Source: Natronorubrum sediminis
GTDB lineage: Archaea; Halobacteriota; Halobacteria; Halobacteriales; Natrialbaceae
Assembly (NCBI RefSeq): GCF_900108095.1
Contig: NZ_FNWL01000004.1
Span: 124,001-188,000, forward strand
Length of the DNA: 64,000 bases
Direction: 5' to 3'
The translations under genes were made by a program, and so were the position numbers. Below the pieces are notes generated by a model. The model searched no databases and was not told the DNA's origin. It was given only the letters and a program-made list of their open reading frames with translations. Positions 1 to 9,091 of the stretch are shown one piece after another (position 1 is the first letter of the stretch; the number at the start of each line of letters is the position of its first letter).

Positions 1-435
1 GGAGCGGATCGGACCGGCGTAGTAGACGTTGACGAACTCGCTCCCGTCGTCGTTCGTGAGGAGTTCGACCCTGTCGATCCCCTCGATGGGCGCGGCGACG
101 ACACCTTCGGTCAGCAAGGCGACCGCGGTCCTGACTGCACCCTCGATCTTGCCCGCTTTCGTCTCGTAGTCGCCGACGCGGCCTTCGGCGAAGTCTTCGG
201 CGAGGGCGAGGGCCGCCTCCTCGCGGGACATCTCGCCCTCGAGTTCGCGGACGCGTTCGGCGACGCCGTCGATGCCGAGGATGTTCTCGACACGGTCGGC
301 CATGTCCTTTGCGACGGGAATCTCGACTTCGGGTTCGGGATCCGCGCCGCGTTCTTTGGCGGTTTCGGCGACCTCGAACGCCTCGTCTAACTGTGACTCG
401 AGTCGGGTGAAGTACTGGCGGTCCTCCTCGCGCAT
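1..435 (-). CDS. polD2: DNA polymerase D large subunit DP2, N-terminal part (runs off the window)
   Basis: This is the amino-terminal 145 residues of the catalytic subunit of the archaeal family D replicative polymerase; the rest lies beyond base 1. It begins [20 protein letters not shown] and contains the conserved DP2 stretches [52 protein letters not shown] and [12 protein letters not shown], the last leading into the core of the family. The start at 435 is one base from the stop of the upstream gene, so the two are probably co-transcribed. In Haloferax the DP2 gene lies some tens of kb from oriC1, and here it is about 45 kb from the origin, which fits. The polymerase and exonuclease motifs are outside the window. 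Confidence 0.93.
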   Translation of the reverse strand, partial: MREEDRQYFTRLESQLDEAFEVAETAKERGADPEPEVEIPVAKDMADRVENILGIDGVAERVRELEGEMSREEAALALAEDFAEGRVGDYETKAGKIEGAVRTAVALLTEGVVAAPIEGIDRVELLTNDDGSEFVNVYYAGPIRS

Positions 436-436
436 A

Positions 437-856
437 TCAGAGCCAGAGGTCGAGGTCGGTCGTCTCGTCGTGTTCGCGCACCAGGTCGTCCTCGAAGACG
501 CGCATGTACACTTCGCCGGCCCAGACGGTCGCCTCGTTCAGGTGGCCGGAGATCGTCTCGCCGTCTGGTCCCGAAAGGACCGCGTGCGTGTGCGCGAACC
601 GTTCGTCGTCGAGCCAGGAAACGTTGCCAATGCAACTCGCGACCTCGAGGGGTTCGTCCGCGTCGATCGCGTAGTACTCGAGATCGTCCTGATCGTAAAA
701 GGCGAGTTCGGCGTCCTGGACAGCACCGAGTGCGCTAAACCAGGCCCCACCGGCGTCGACCTCGCGTGCGAGTGACTCGATTTGGGCCCGCCAGTCGGCC
801 CCGGTCTCGAGGCGAGCGACATACTCGGACGTAGTTTCGACAGCGCGATAGTTCAT
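437..856 (-). CDS. PPC/DUF296 domain protein, upstream of DP2
   Basis: A 139-residue protein of the PPC (plants and prokaryotes conserved, DUF296) family, found in AT-hook DNA-binding proteins of plants and alone in prokaryotes, where the function is poorly known. Visible family features are the early motif [18 protein letters not shown], the core [19 protein letters not shown], and the metal-site-like histidine region [20 protein letters not shown] in the second half. The start at 856 (MNYRAVE) was chosen because homologues begin there; an upstream ATG would add 27 residues of non-haloarchaeal composition. It lies one base before the DP2 start, so it may be the first gene of that operon. A DNA or nucleotide-related role is only an inference from this neighbour. 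Confidence 0.85.
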   Translation of the reverse strand: MNYRAVETTSEYVARLETGADWRAQIESLAREVDAGGAWFSALGAVQDAELAFYDQDDLEYYAIDADEPLEVASCIGNVSWLDDERFAHTHAVLSGPDGETISGHLNEATVWAGEVYMRVFEDDLVREHDETTDLDLWL

Positions 857-1134
857 AGGAAGGCACTGTACCCCCAGGAGAAAAATACTACTGGTCGTGG
901 CGTTCGAGCGGACGACGGCTCGCGACGATCGGTGCACGCGCGGGATGTCGCCAGAGCGATATCACCCTCGAGCAACGATAAACCCGATGTATATTGTTGG
1001 GCAATAGTGTACAAATGGACTCGTTGTTGATAATATGCAAATCTCACGAGGATTGTTATTCAATGATCGATGGTGTAAAGTAAGTGCAAACTGGGTGAAA
1101 AACCAAAACTAATAAGAGTTTTGCCATCGGCAGG
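857..1134. promoter_or_regulatory. Divergent intergenic region with promoter of the peptide ABC operon
   Basis: This 278-base stretch has no credible gene. Its right half is A+T rich. A TATA-like element (AACTAATAAG, about 1106-1115) sits 20-30 bases before the ATG at 1135, the usual haloarchaeal spacing for a leaderless or short-leader transcript. A small inverted repeat (TATTG, five bases, CAATA) lies at 992-1006 and could be an operator, but it is too short to be convincing. Confidence 0.5.
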
Positions 1135-2814
1135 ATGAGTAGTATGAGAGGTAACAACAAGGGTGCAACTCGACGGCGAGTACTTGTCACTGGAGCGTCC
1201 GCAGGGGCAATTGCGCTCGCAGGGTGTATTGGTGGGAACGGCGATGACGATGGCGACGGTGAAATCATCGATCCGGACGAGTACGACTACGAGCGAGACG
1301 AACCGGACGACGAAGACGCTGCGATGGAGAGCACGATGGTCTACACGCAGGAACTCGAGCGAGACGACGACTTCGATCCGGTCGTCTCGAACGACGCATA
1401 CAGTATGCAAGTCGCTAACCTCCTCTACGACAGCCTCTACGAGTTCGACTACGAGTACGAACTCCAGCCGAAGGTTGCCGTCGACTTCCCGGACGTCGAG
1501 CGTGACGATACGCGATTCATCTACGAGATCCACGACGGAATCGAGTTCCACAATGGCGACGAACTGACCGCCGACGACGTGGCACACTCGTTTTTGGCTC
1601 CCGTCGAAGAAGAGACGCCGAACATGTCGTCCTACGACATGATCGATGACATCGAGATCATCGACGACACTCAGTTGCAAGTCGATCTCGAGTTCCCCTA
1701 CGGACCTTGGGAGATGTTCAATCAGGGAGTCAACATCGTTCCGGAAGACGCCCGAACGGACGACACCGAAGCGTTCAACACCGATCCGATCGGCTCCGGG
1801 CCGTTCATGTGGAGCGACTACCAGATGGGCGAGTACGTCGAACTCGAGCGAAACGACGACTACTGGGACGACCCGCTGCCGTACCTCGCGGAGATTCGAT
1901 TCGAGGACAACGTCGACGACTCGAGTCGCGTTGGTGAGATTCTGGCTGGGGACACGGACGCGATCGGTGACGTGCCAAACGCCGACTGGGACGAAATCGA
2001 CGGCGAAGACGACATCAACGCACACGTCGCGGAGAGCCCGTCGGTCGCGTACATGTTCTTCAACTGTAACGACGGGGCGGGAACGGCCGACGCGGACGTT
2101 CGTCGCGGCATCGCTCACGCGTTCTCGGCGACGGACTACGTCGAGACGTACCTGTACAACGCGGCAGCGCCGGTCGTGACGCCGACGTCACCGATCACGA
2201 ACGAACTGTGGGACTTCCCGCTCGACGACTGGGGGGAGGCCTATCCCGACTACGACCCCGATCTCGCACAGGAGTTACTCGACGAGAACGCTCCGGACGA
2301 TTGGAATCCGACGTTCATGGCTCCCGACGACGAGCGAGCGACGCTCGCCGAACGCGTTGCTCAACGCCTCGACGAAATCGGCTACGACATGGAAGTCCAG
2401 ACGATGGCGTTCGACCAGATGCTGGATCAGACCGTCTACAGTGAGGGCGATCCGGACGACTACGAACTGTACATCTCCGGGTGGACCGGCGGACCCGACC
2501 CCGACCAGTATCTCTACCCCAACTTCCACGAGAGTCAGGAGAGTCTCAATCAGGGTCACTTCTACGACGGAAGCGACGACTTCCACGACAACATCATCGC
2601 AGCCCGCGAAACCGGGGACCAGGCGGAACGCGAAGAACTCTACACCGACGTGATCGGCGAGATTATCGAGGAAGTTCCGGCACTGCCGATCTTCACGGAA
2701 CACAACTCGATGGCGACGGGCGAGCATATCAAGGACATGCACGTCCACCCGCAGATGCAGTACAACCCACACGTCGTCTCCGGAGACGGAAACGTCTGGG
2801 TCGACGACGACTGA
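1135..2814 (+). CDS. Peptide/dipeptide ABC transporter substrate-binding lipoprotein
   Basis: Binding protein of family 5 (DppA/OppA, SBP_bac_5), 559 residues, which would capture peptides or other small solutes outside the cell for the permeases encoded downstream. The amino terminus has a twin-arginine signal (TRRRVLVTGASAGAIALAGC) ending in a lipobox cysteine, so it should be Tat-exported and lipid-anchored. It is followed by a low-complexity acidic spacer. Typical family segments follow: LYDSLYEFDYEYELQPKVA, IHDGIEFHNGDELTADDVAHS and DPIGSGPFMWSDYQMGEYVE. It opens a five-gene operon; the gap to the first permease is 111 bases and contains a GC hairpin. Substrate cannot be read from sequence. 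Confidence 0.92.
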   Translation: MSSMRGNNKGATRRRVLVTGASAGAIALAGCIGGNGDDDGDGEIIDPDEYDYERDEPDDEDAAMESTMVYTQELERDDDFDPVVSNDAYSMQVANLLYDSLYEFDYEYELQPKVAVDFPDVERDDTRFIYEIHDGIEFHNGDELTADDVAHSFLAPVEEETPNMSSYDMIDDIEIIDDTQLQVDLEFPYGPWEMFNQGVNIVPEDARTDDTEAFNTDPIGSGPFMWSDYQMGEYVELERNDDYWDDPLPYLAEIRFEDNVDDSSRVGEILAGDTDAIGDVPNADWDEIDGEDDINAHVAESPSVAYMFFNCNDGAGTADADVRRGIAHAFSATDYVETYLYNAAAPVVTPTSPITNELWDFPLDDWGEAYPDYDPDLAQELLDENAPDDWNPTFMAPDDERATLAERVAQRLDEIGYDMEVQTMAFDQMLDQTVYSEGDPDDYELYISGWTGGPDPDQYLYPNFHESQESLNQGHFYDGSDDFHDNIIAARETGDQAEREELYTDVIGEIIEEVPALPIFTEHNSMATGEHIKDMHVHPQMQYNPHVVSGDGNVWVDDD

Positions 2815-2839
2815 CGACTGAGAGACAGCCAGTTTGCGA

Positions 2840-2870
2840 TTCGACGCGGCCGGTCGGCGGCCGCAAACGT
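2840..2870 (+). terminator. GC-rich hairpin between binding protein and permease
   Basis: The gap between the binding protein and the first permease contains a G+C palindrome (GCGGCCGGTCGGCGGCCGC at about 2849-2867) that can fold as a stable hairpin. In ABC operons such a structure commonly stabilises the binding-protein transcript or lowers expression of the following genes. Here that role is inferred from position only. Confidence 0.35.
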
Positions 2871-2925
2871 CCATTCGCGTTTCACCAAAAACGGAAGAGA
2901 CACCAATTTAACAGACGATTTCGAG

Positions 2926-3990
2926 ATGGGACTACTTCGATACACACTGTACCGATTCGTGCAAGCGATTCCCGTACTGTTCGGAATCACGATTATCACG
3001 TTTGCCCTCGCGAATCTGGCACCCGGCGACCCCGTCCAGATCATGCTGCAGGGACAGGAAGTCGACGAGGACCTGATCCAGACGATGGAAGAACGGTACG
3101 GACTCGACGAACCCGTACACGAACGGTACATCTCGTATATGACTGGGGTATTGCAAGGCGACCTCGGGCAGAGTTTTCACTACAACCAGCCCGTTTCTGA
3201 TCTGATCATGAGTCGCCTCGGACCAACGCTTCTCCTCGTGTTGTCGGCGTATGCGTTCGCGATCGTCACGTCGATACCACTCGGTATCCTCGCCGCGAAG
3301 CGACGAAACGAGCCAGCAGACCACATTTCGCGCATCGTCGCACTGCTGGGCGTCAGCACGCCGTCGTTCTGGATCGGCATCATGCTCATCATCATCTTCG
3401 CCGTCCAACTCGGGTGGTTCCCGTCGACCGGCCTCGTCTATCCGTGGTGGTCACCCGAGGCCTACGGCTACACCGGGTGGCCCGGACCGCTCGAGCAACT
3501 TCCCGTCGTTGGGGCGATATTCAGCCAGTACACGCTGGGTGGGTGGCCCGAGCACGTGTTCCAGATCGTTCGGCACCTGCTGCTACCGATGATCGCGCTG
3601 GGAACGTTACAGATGGCGACGCTGATGCGTATCGAGCGCACGCAGATGATCGAATCGCTGCAAGGAGAGTACGTCAAACTCGCTCGAGCCTACGGCGTCT
3701 CAGAGCGGACGATCCTCCGAAAGCACGCCTTCCGAACGGCGCAGTTGCCGATCATCACGATCATCGGATTGAACCTGTCGACGGCACTCGGCGGCGCGGT
3801 GCTCGTCGAGTACGTCTTCAACATCAACGGAATGGGACGGCTGTTCATCGATGCGATTCACAACCTCGACTATCAGTTGATCATGGGAGTAACGCTCATC
3901 TTCGGGACGATATTCATCATCGGCGTCATCATCACCGACATCTCCTACGCGTACGTCGATCCGCGAGTTACGTATGGAGGTGAGGACTAA
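2926..3990 (+). CDS. dppB: Peptide ABC transporter permease, DppB type
   Basis: Inner-membrane permease of 354 residues. It starts with the classical MGLLRYTLYRFVQAIPVLFGITIITF helix, followed by LAPGDPVQIMLQGQEV and RYGLDEPVHERYISYM, the signatures of DppB/OppB permeases. About six hydrophobic segments are visible, and the EAA loop that docks to the ATPase is GEYVKLARAYGVSERTILRKHAFRTAQ, followed by the FNINGMGRL motif. It would pair with the next permease. The stop at 3990 is two bases before the next start, so translation is coupled. Confidence 0.94.
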   Translation: MGLLRYTLYRFVQAIPVLFGITIITFALANLAPGDPVQIMLQGQEVDEDLIQTMEERYGLDEPVHERYISYMTGVLQGDLGQSFHYNQPVSDLIMSRLGPTLLLVLSAYAFAIVTSIPLGILAAKRRNEPADHISRIVALLGVSTPSFWIGIMLIIIFAVQLGWFPSTGLVYPWWSPEAYGYTGWPGPLEQLPVVGAIFSQYTLGGWPEHVFQIVRHLLLPMIALGTLQMATLMRIERTQMIESLQGEYVKLARAYGVSERTILRKHAFRTAQLPIITIIGLNLSTALGGAVLVEYVFNINGMGRLFIDAIHNLDYQLIMGVTLIFGTIFIIGVIITDISYAYVDPRVTYGGED

Positions 3991-3992
3991 CG

Positions 3993-4988
3993 ATGGCGAT
4001 CGGTGAATCACAGGTCGACGACGGCAAATCGTCCGACACCGTCGAGGCGGAGTTCGGCTGGCGACACTCGGTGAAGAAGATCAAAGACGATACGACCGCC
4101 AGATGGGGGCTCTACATCGTCGTCCTCGTCTTACTCATCTCGGCGTACACGATGATCGATAGTAACCTCTCGCGACTCACGCTCGGAGCCGTCTCCGACT
4201 TCACGTTCGCGGAGATGCTCCCGATATTCGATCACCCAGAGCGGATTCCACCGCCGGGACAAGGTGAGGAGAACGTGCCGCCTGCGTTTCACGTCGACGG
4301 CTCGATGAGCCACCCACTCGGCACCGATCCGGACGGACGGGATTACTTCACCCGACTCGTCTACGGGGCGCAAGTGTCGGTGAGCGTCGGCATCGTCTCG
4401 ACGCTCATCGGATTCGTCGGCGGAACGGCCATCGGTGCCGTCGCCGGCTTCTACGGTGGAAAGGTCGACGACATCCTCATGCGTAGTGTCGAGACGATCT
4501 ACGCGATTCCGCCACTGATCCTCATCATCGTCTTCACGGTCTTCGTGAGCGGTGGGACACCCGACATCAGATACGCCGTCATCGGCGTCGGAATCACGTT
4601 CATCCCGGTGTTCGCGCGGATCATCCGCAGCGAGGTGTTGTCCGTCCGCGAGATGGACTACATCGAAGCGGCGCGCGCCTCGGGGGTGAAAAACAGACAC
4701 ATCATCCTCAGACACGTGATACCGAACAGTTTCGCACCGGTTCTCGTCTACGCGACGCTTCAGATCGGTGTGACGATCCTCATCGTCGCCGGCCTCTCGT
4801 TCCTCGGCTACGGCGCGCAGCCGCCGACCCCCGACTGGGGCGAGATGCTGAACGTCGCCCACGGCTACATGCACGCGAACGTCTGGCTCTCGATCTGGCC
4901 GGGCTTCGCGATCCTCATCACGATTATGGGATTCAACCTCTTCGGCGACGGCCTCCAAGACGCCCTCGATCCACGACTCAACGAATAA
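3993..4988 (+). CDS. dppC: Peptide ABC transporter permease, DppC type
   Basis: Second permease of the peptide importer, 331 residues. It has a longer cytoplasmic amino terminus than DppB, one hydrophobic segment (WGLYIVVLVLLISAYTMI), then a periplasm-side loop with the DppC hallmark HPLGTDPDGRDYFTRLVYGA, and further membrane helices. The EAA loop is MDYIEAARASGVKNRHIILR, and the carboxy end GFNLFGDGLQDALDPRLNE is diagnostic of the DppC/OppC family. It sits two bases after dppB and two bases before the first ATPase gene, within the same operon. Confidence 0.94.
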   Translation: MAIGESQVDDGKSSDTVEAEFGWRHSVKKIKDDTTARWGLYIVVLVLLISAYTMIDSNLSRLTLGAVSDFTFAEMLPIFDHPERIPPPGQGEENVPPAFHVDGSMSHPLGTDPDGRDYFTRLVYGAQVSVSVGIVSTLIGFVGGTAIGAVAGFYGGKVDDILMRSVETIYAIPPLILIIVFTVFVSGGTPDIRYAVIGVGITFIPVFARIIRSEVLSVREMDYIEAARASGVKNRHIILRHVIPNSFAPVLVYATLQIGVTILIVAGLSFLGYGAQPPTPDWGEMLNVAHGYMHANVWLSIWPGFAILITIMGFNLFGDGLQDALDPRLNE

Positions 4989-4990
4989 GT

Positions 4991-6100
4991 ATGGCTGAAC
5001 CACTCCTTCGCGTCGAAAACCTCAAGACACAGTTCTTCACCGAGAGCGGTACCGTTCGTGCCGTCGACGGAATCTCCTTTACCGTCGACGAAGGCGAAAT
5101 CGTCGGTCTCGTCGGCGAAAGCGGCGCCGGCAAATCAGTCGCCTCGATGAGTCTGTTGCGACTAGTCGAGAATCCCGGCGAAATCGTCGCCGGCGAAATT
5201 ACCTACAAGGGCCAGACCATCTTCGGCCTCGAGGAGGGGCCGGACGGCGAGCCTCGAGAGCGAGCGGAGATGCTCTCCGAGCAAGAAGTTCGCCAGCAGA
5301 TCCGTGGCAACGAAATCGCCGTGATCTTTCAGGATCCGATGGAGTCGCTCAATCCGGTCTTTACGGTCGGCGGCCAACTCCGCGAGTTCATCGAACTCAA
5401 TCGCGACCTCTCGAAAGACGAGGCGAAACGGGAAGCGATCGAGATGCTTCGGGAAGTCGGCATTCCGGATCCCGAGGACCGATACGGCGAGTACCCACAC
5501 CAGTTCTCGGGCGGAATGCGCCAGCGCGTGCTCATCGCGATGGCGCTGGCCTGTGAGCCGAGTCTCATCATCGCCGACGAACCGACGACGGCACTCGACG
5601 TGACCGTCGAGGGCCAGATTCTCGACCTCGTCGACGACTTACAGGAGAAGTACGATACGAGCTTCATCTGGGTGACCCACGACATGGGCGTCGTCGCCGA
5701 GATCTGCGATCGGGTGAACGTGATGTACCTCGGCGAGATCGTCGAGCAAGCGCCGGTCGACGAGTTGTTCCACGACACGCACCATCCCTACACGAACGCG
5801 CTGTTGAACTCGATGCCCCGACCCGACCGCACGGTCGAGGACTTAGAGGCGATCCGCGGGGTGATGCCCGAGGCCGTCGATCCGCCGGCGGGCTGTCGCT
5901 TCCACACGCGCTGTCCGGACGCCAGAGAAGCCTGTCGGCGCGTCCACCCCGAACCGGCGGAAGTCGCTCGAGACGGCGAGTACGTCCATCGATCGGCGTG
6001 TATCAAACACGACGCCTTCGACGTGGGCTACGACGAGAGCGCACCACTCGAGGAAGCGCCACAGCTCACGACGACGCCGGAGAGGGGTGAGGACCGATGA
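4991..6100 (+). CDS. dppD: Peptide ABC transporter ATP-binding protein, DppD type
   Basis: Nucleotide-binding subunit of 369 residues that powers the importer. Walker A is GESGAGKS, the Q-loop is [14 protein letters not shown], the ABC signature is FSGGMRQR, Walker B is [12 protein letters not shown], and the switch histidine is in WVTHDMG. The carboxy-terminal oligopeptide-transporter extension is present, with the cysteine cluster [17 protein letters not shown] that binds an iron-sulfur cluster in many relatives. The stop overlaps the start of the second ATPase gene by four bases (ATGA), which indicates coupled translation. Length and motif order are ordinary for the family. Confidence 0.95.
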   Translation: MAEPLLRVENLKTQFFTESGTVRAVDGISFTVDEGEIVGLVGESGAGKSVASMSLLRLVENPGEIVAGEITYKGQTIFGLEEGPDGEPRERAEMLSEQEVRQQIRGNEIAVIFQDPMESLNPVFTVGGQLREFIELNRDLSKDEAKREAIEMLREVGIPDPEDRYGEYPHQFSGGMRQRVLIAMALACEPSLIIADEPTTALDVTVEGQILDLVDDLQEKYDTSFIWVTHDMGVVAEICDRVNVMYLGEIVEQAPVDELFHDTHHPYTNALLNSMPRPDRTVEDLEAIRGVMPEAVDPPAGCRFHTRCPDAREACRRVHPEPAEVARDGEYVHRSACIKHDAFDVGYDESAPLEEAPQLTTTPERGEDR

Positions 6101-7722
6101 GCGAGGTGAGCAACGTCGCCGACGAACAGGAGACTGGCGAGTCGGCGGAGGGCGACGAGCGGGTCGCCTTCGGTGAGACGCTGGTCGACGTCGACGGGTT
6201 GAAGAAGTACTTCACCCAGAGTTCGGGGCTATTCTCGAGTATCTCGTTCGAGCCGGATCAGTTCCCGCCGGTCAGTCTCGGCCAGCAGAAGGTGAAAGCC
6301 GTCGACGACGTGAGTTTCGAGATCAAACGCGGCGAGACGCTCGGTCTCGTCGGCGAGTCCGGCTGTGGGAAGAGTACGCTGGGTCGCTCGCTCTTACGAC
6401 TGGTCGATCCGACCGACGGGACGATCGAGTTCAAAGGCGAGGACCTCGCGGACATTTCCGGCGAGGAACTGCGCCAGAAGCGCTCGGAGATCCAGATGAT
6501 CTTCCAGGACCCCCAGTCGTCGCTCGATCCGCGGATGAAGATGGGCCAAATCGTCGAGGAACCCATGCGCGCCCACGACATGCCGAAGTCGGATCCGGAC
6601 GTGGCGACGACGGCGTCGGTCACGGTCGAGAACGTCGACGAGCCGGTCGACGTTACCGTCGCGGACGACGTCGACCTCGTCGTCGAACCCGACGATGGGG
6701 GCGTGGCAACGGTGCCGGTGACGGTCGCTCGAGACGAGTACGGCGTGACGGCGACCGTTCCCGAGCACCTCGAGGCGACGGCGTCGGTCGAGTCGGATGG
6801 CACCATCTCGGTTGCCGTTTCGGTCTCGACGTCGAAAGACGAACTCCGACGCGAACGGGCGAAGGAACTCCTCGGGAAAGTCGGGCTCGATCCGGCCTAC
6901 TACAATCGGTATCCACACGCCTTCTCCGGCGGGCAGCGCCAGCGGATCAACCTCGCACGGGCGCTGTCGGTCGACCCCGACTTCGTCGTCTGTGACGAAC
7001 CCGTCTCCGCGCTCGACGTCTCGATTCAGGCGCAGGTGATGAACACGATGGAAGAACTCCAAGAGGAGTTCGGACTAACGTATCTCTTCATCGCCCACGA
7101 CCTCTCGGTCATCCGGCACATCTCCGACCGCGTCGCGGTGATGTACCTCGGTCACATCGTCGAAATTGCGGAGAAGGAGGAACTGTTCGAGAATCCCCAA
7201 CACCCCTACACGAAGGCGTTGCTCGAGTCGATTCCCGTCCCGGACCCCCGAAACGAGGGCGCTCGCGGAGTGCTCGAGGGAGAGGTGCCGAGCCCACAGA
7301 ATCCACCATCGGGCTGTCGGTTCCGAACGCGGTGTCCGGAACTCATCGCTCCCGACGAGTACGACCTGCCCGACGAGCAGTGGGCTCACGTTCGCACGTT
7401 CATGCGGGCGGTCAAACGGCGAACGTTCGAACCGATGACGGCCGAGGAACTCGAGGCGGAGTTCTTCGGCGGCACGCTCCCCTGGGACGAGGCTGGCGAG
7501 GTCGTACGCGATGCCATCGACCTGATTGCGACCGACCGACAGGGCGGCGAACGGACGCCTGACGGCGACGACGAGGTCGAAGAGAACTGGGAAGAAGCGA
7601 CCGACCTCCTCCTCGAGTCGTTCGCCGAGCGCAGTATTTGCGCACAGGAACGACCGTCCTACGAACTCGAGTCCGAGTACGGGTCGGGAACGCACTTCGC
7701 AGCGTGTCATCGACACCGCTGA
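6097..7722 (+). CDS. dppF: Peptide ABC transporter ATP-binding protein, DppF type, with a beta-rich insertion
   Basis: Second ATPase of the importer, 541 residues, longer than the usual 330-430. Walker A is GESGCGKST (about residues 86-94), the Q-loop [12 protein letters not shown] (135-146), the signature SGGQRQR (277-283), Walker [13 protein letters not shown] (296-307) and the switch histidine AHDLS. Between Q-loop and signature, roughly residues 165-245, is an extra segment very rich in Val, Thr and Asp (for example [20 protein letters not shown]) that looks like beta strands and is not part of the ABC fold. The carboxy end has the [11 protein letters not shown] cysteine motif plus an acidic tail of about 100 residues ending in further cysteines. 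It is the last gene of the operon. Confidence 0.92.
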   Translation: MSEVSNVADEQETGESAEGDERVAFGETLVDVDGLKKYFTQSSGLFSSISFEPDQFPPVSLGQQKVKAVDDVSFEIKRGETLGLVGESGCGKSTLGRSLLRLVDPTDGTIEFKGEDLADISGEELRQKRSEIQMIFQDPQSSLDPRMKMGQIVEEPMRAHDMPKSDPDVATTASVTVENVDEPVDVTVADDVDLVVEPDDGGVATVPVTVARDEYGVTATVPEHLEATASVESDGTISVAVSVSTSKDELRRERAKELLGKVGLDPAYYNRYPHAFSGGQRQRINLARALSVDPDFVVCDEPVSALDVSIQAQVMNTMEELQEEFGLTYLFIAHDLSVIRHISDRVAVMYLGHIVEIAEKEELFENPQHPYTKALLESIPVPDPRNEGARGVLEGEVPSPQNPPSGCRFRTRCPELIAPDEYDLPDEQWAHVRTFMRAVKRRTFEPMTAEELEAEFFGGTLPWDEAGEVVRDAIDLIATDRQGGERTPDGDDEVEENWEEATDLLLESFAERSICAQERPSYELESEYGSGTHFAACHRHR

Positions 7723-7943
7723 CAGACGGTTCGACCGAAAGTCGGTTGTTGTGTCTGATTTTGTATGTTTGTGATATGGCCTCGTGACTCGATCGTTTGG
7801 TTCACACCAATTGGTGAATTTGCACTCGAGACGGCTGGAAAGGCCCATTTGGAGATTTACTCGAGGGCAGCAATCGCGGTCGAACTAACACAATTGTTCA
7901 TCTCGAAAATACTTATGTGCGTGGCGCTCGTCTTTACTCGTGT

Positions 7944-8099
7944 ATGAGTAAGATCCTCGCTACCCTCACGGCAGGCACGCAACGACTCGCAAAGGCACGA
8001 CGAACGATCGAGCACTCGCCGGAGTTCGGTGCAGACGACGAGACCAACGAGGACAGCCCAACGGGACAGATCCCACCCGGTGGCTTCCTCACCGGATAA
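7944..8099 (+). CDS. Small unknown protein, 51 residues
   Basis: A 51-residue reading frame beginning MSKILATLTAGTQRLAKARR and ending in a Pro/Gly-rich tail (IPPGGFLTG). The first 20 residues could form an amphipathic helix, and the middle is acidic. A TATA-like element (AAATACTTATG, 7908-7918) lies about 25-30 bases upstream, so a leaderless transcript starting near the ATG is plausible. Codon use (mostly C or G in third position) fits a real haloarchaeal gene. I do not recognise a family. It stands alone between the peptide transporter operon and a pyrimidine-rich tract. Confidence 0.6.
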   Translation: MSKILATLTAGTQRLAKARRTIEHSPEFGADDETNEDSPTGQIPPGGFLTG

Positions 8100-8119
8100 G
8101 CAGGAACTGCGACCGCAAC

Positions 8120-8275
8120 AGTTCGCCCTCCCTCTCGTCTACACCGTCTCTCTCTCGCTACTACCCTCCTCTCGTCTACTCCCTCCCTCTCTCCCAGCGA
8201 TCCTGTCTACCGACCATCTACACGCTACGTCGCCCTCCGTTTTCTTCTCTCTCTCTCTCTCGTCTCACGTGCAGT
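8120..8275 (+). repeat. Polypyrimidine (CT-rich) low-complexity tract
   Basis: About 150 bases of almost pure C and T on the plus strand, including an uninterrupted CT run near 8244-8261. It lies between two genes that are transcribed towards each other, the 51-residue protein and the next minus-strand gene, and it contains no reading frame with normal codon use. It may serve as a shared terminator or adopt an unusual structure; see findings. Confidence 0.75.
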
Positions 8276-8322
8276 AACTCCTCCTCAGGCGCAAGCAGGT
8301 GCGAGAACTCGAGGGCCAGTCG

Positions 8323-8850
8323 TTACTCGAGGCGAATCGTCGTCGAGTCACTCGGCTGGTAACGGCCGTTGTGCGTCGCGACGAACGCGCGAAGTTCGTA
8401 CTCACCGGCATCGGGGAGCACGGACTCGTAGCGAGTGTCAGCCCGATCATCGGTCGTGCGCTTGAGTCGACCGTTCCAGGTGACCGTCGCTCGTTTTCGC
8501 TCGCCGCCGTGAAATTCGAACGTTGATGGACGCTCTCGGGTGAACAGTCGTTCGTCGGTGGCCTCGAGTTCGCCGTCGAACGTCCACCCCCAGCGGCGTC
8601 GGCGCGGCGTCGGAATCGAGACGGGAAGCGGCGATCGGTTTTTGAACTCGACTGTGAGTTCGACGGGGTCGCCGCGTTCGTAGACCGTTCGAGTCGTCTC
8701 GAGCGAGACGGTGATCGCTCGACGAGCGAGAGCCGTCGGGACGAGCGCCGAGAGAAAGGTCGCAGCGGTGTAGCGATCGCTCTCCGGTCGCGTCCCGAAC
8801 TCGTCCGTCGCATCGGCTCCCTGTTCGTCTCGCGGGCGTGGACCGACCAT
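8323..8850 (-). CDS. Conserved haloarchaeal protein with a BsuPI/Ig-like beta-sandwich domain
   Basis: A 175-residue protein with no signal peptide and one weakly hydrophobic stretch (ATFLSALVPTALA, about residues 29-41). From residue 47 on, the pattern ITVSLETTRTVYERGDPVEL, then VEFKNRSPLPVSIPTP, then WNG and finally LPDAGEYELRAFV resembles intracellular proteinase-inhibitor (BsuPI)-type or related immunoglobulin-like sandwiches, in which the spacing GDPVELTVEFKNRS and the closing Gly-x-Tyr-x-Leu are typical. This assignment is from pattern only. The gene stands alone and converges on the CT-rich tract. No catalytic residues are recognisable. Confidence 0.6.
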   Translation of the reverse strand: MVGPRPRDEQGADATDEFGTRPESDRYTAATFLSALVPTALARRAITVSLETTRTVYERGDPVELTVEFKNRSPLPVSIPTPRRRRWGWTFDGELEATDERLFTRERPSTFEFHGGERKRATVTWNGRLKRTTDDRADTRYESVLPDAGEYELRAFVATHNGRYQPSDSTTIRLE

Positions 8851-9051
8851 CGAACGCCCCTACGCACGTCACCGACAAAACTGTACTAGCCACTGCACGT
8901 CAGTGCACGGCTGATCGCCAGACGGTTCGACGAGCAGTGTGTAATCCGTTTCAGGTGGTACTATAGACGGTATCTGACAGCGCGGTCTGTGGCACCATTT
9001 GTCTAAATCGGCCGATAACACCGCCGTCACCCGGGGAAACCGATGTCCGGG

Positions 9052-9066
9052 AACGCCTATATCTAT
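9052..9066 (+). promoter_or_regulatory. TATA box of the DoxX-family gene
   Basis: The sequence CGCCTATATCTATC at about 9054-9067 lies 25-38 bases before the ATG at 9092 and is the only strong A+T block in the 240-base gap. The spacing is that of a haloarchaeal leaderless promoter. Confidence 0.5.
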
Positions 9067-9091
9067 CTGGTCCCTCAGAAACTAGTGCACG

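Noticed and set aside
437-937. Longer start (937) for the PPC/DUF296 gene
   Set aside because: The extra 27 residues are not acidic, do not match the family and run over the probable promoter region.
1060-2118. Long minus-strand frame opposite the peptide-binding protein
   Set aside because: Its composition is that of the antisense of a G/C-third-position gene (Val, Asp and Arg rich), and the plus-strand gene is certain.
4131-5003. Long minus-strand frame opposite dppC
   Set aside because: An antisense shadow of an unmistakable permease gene.
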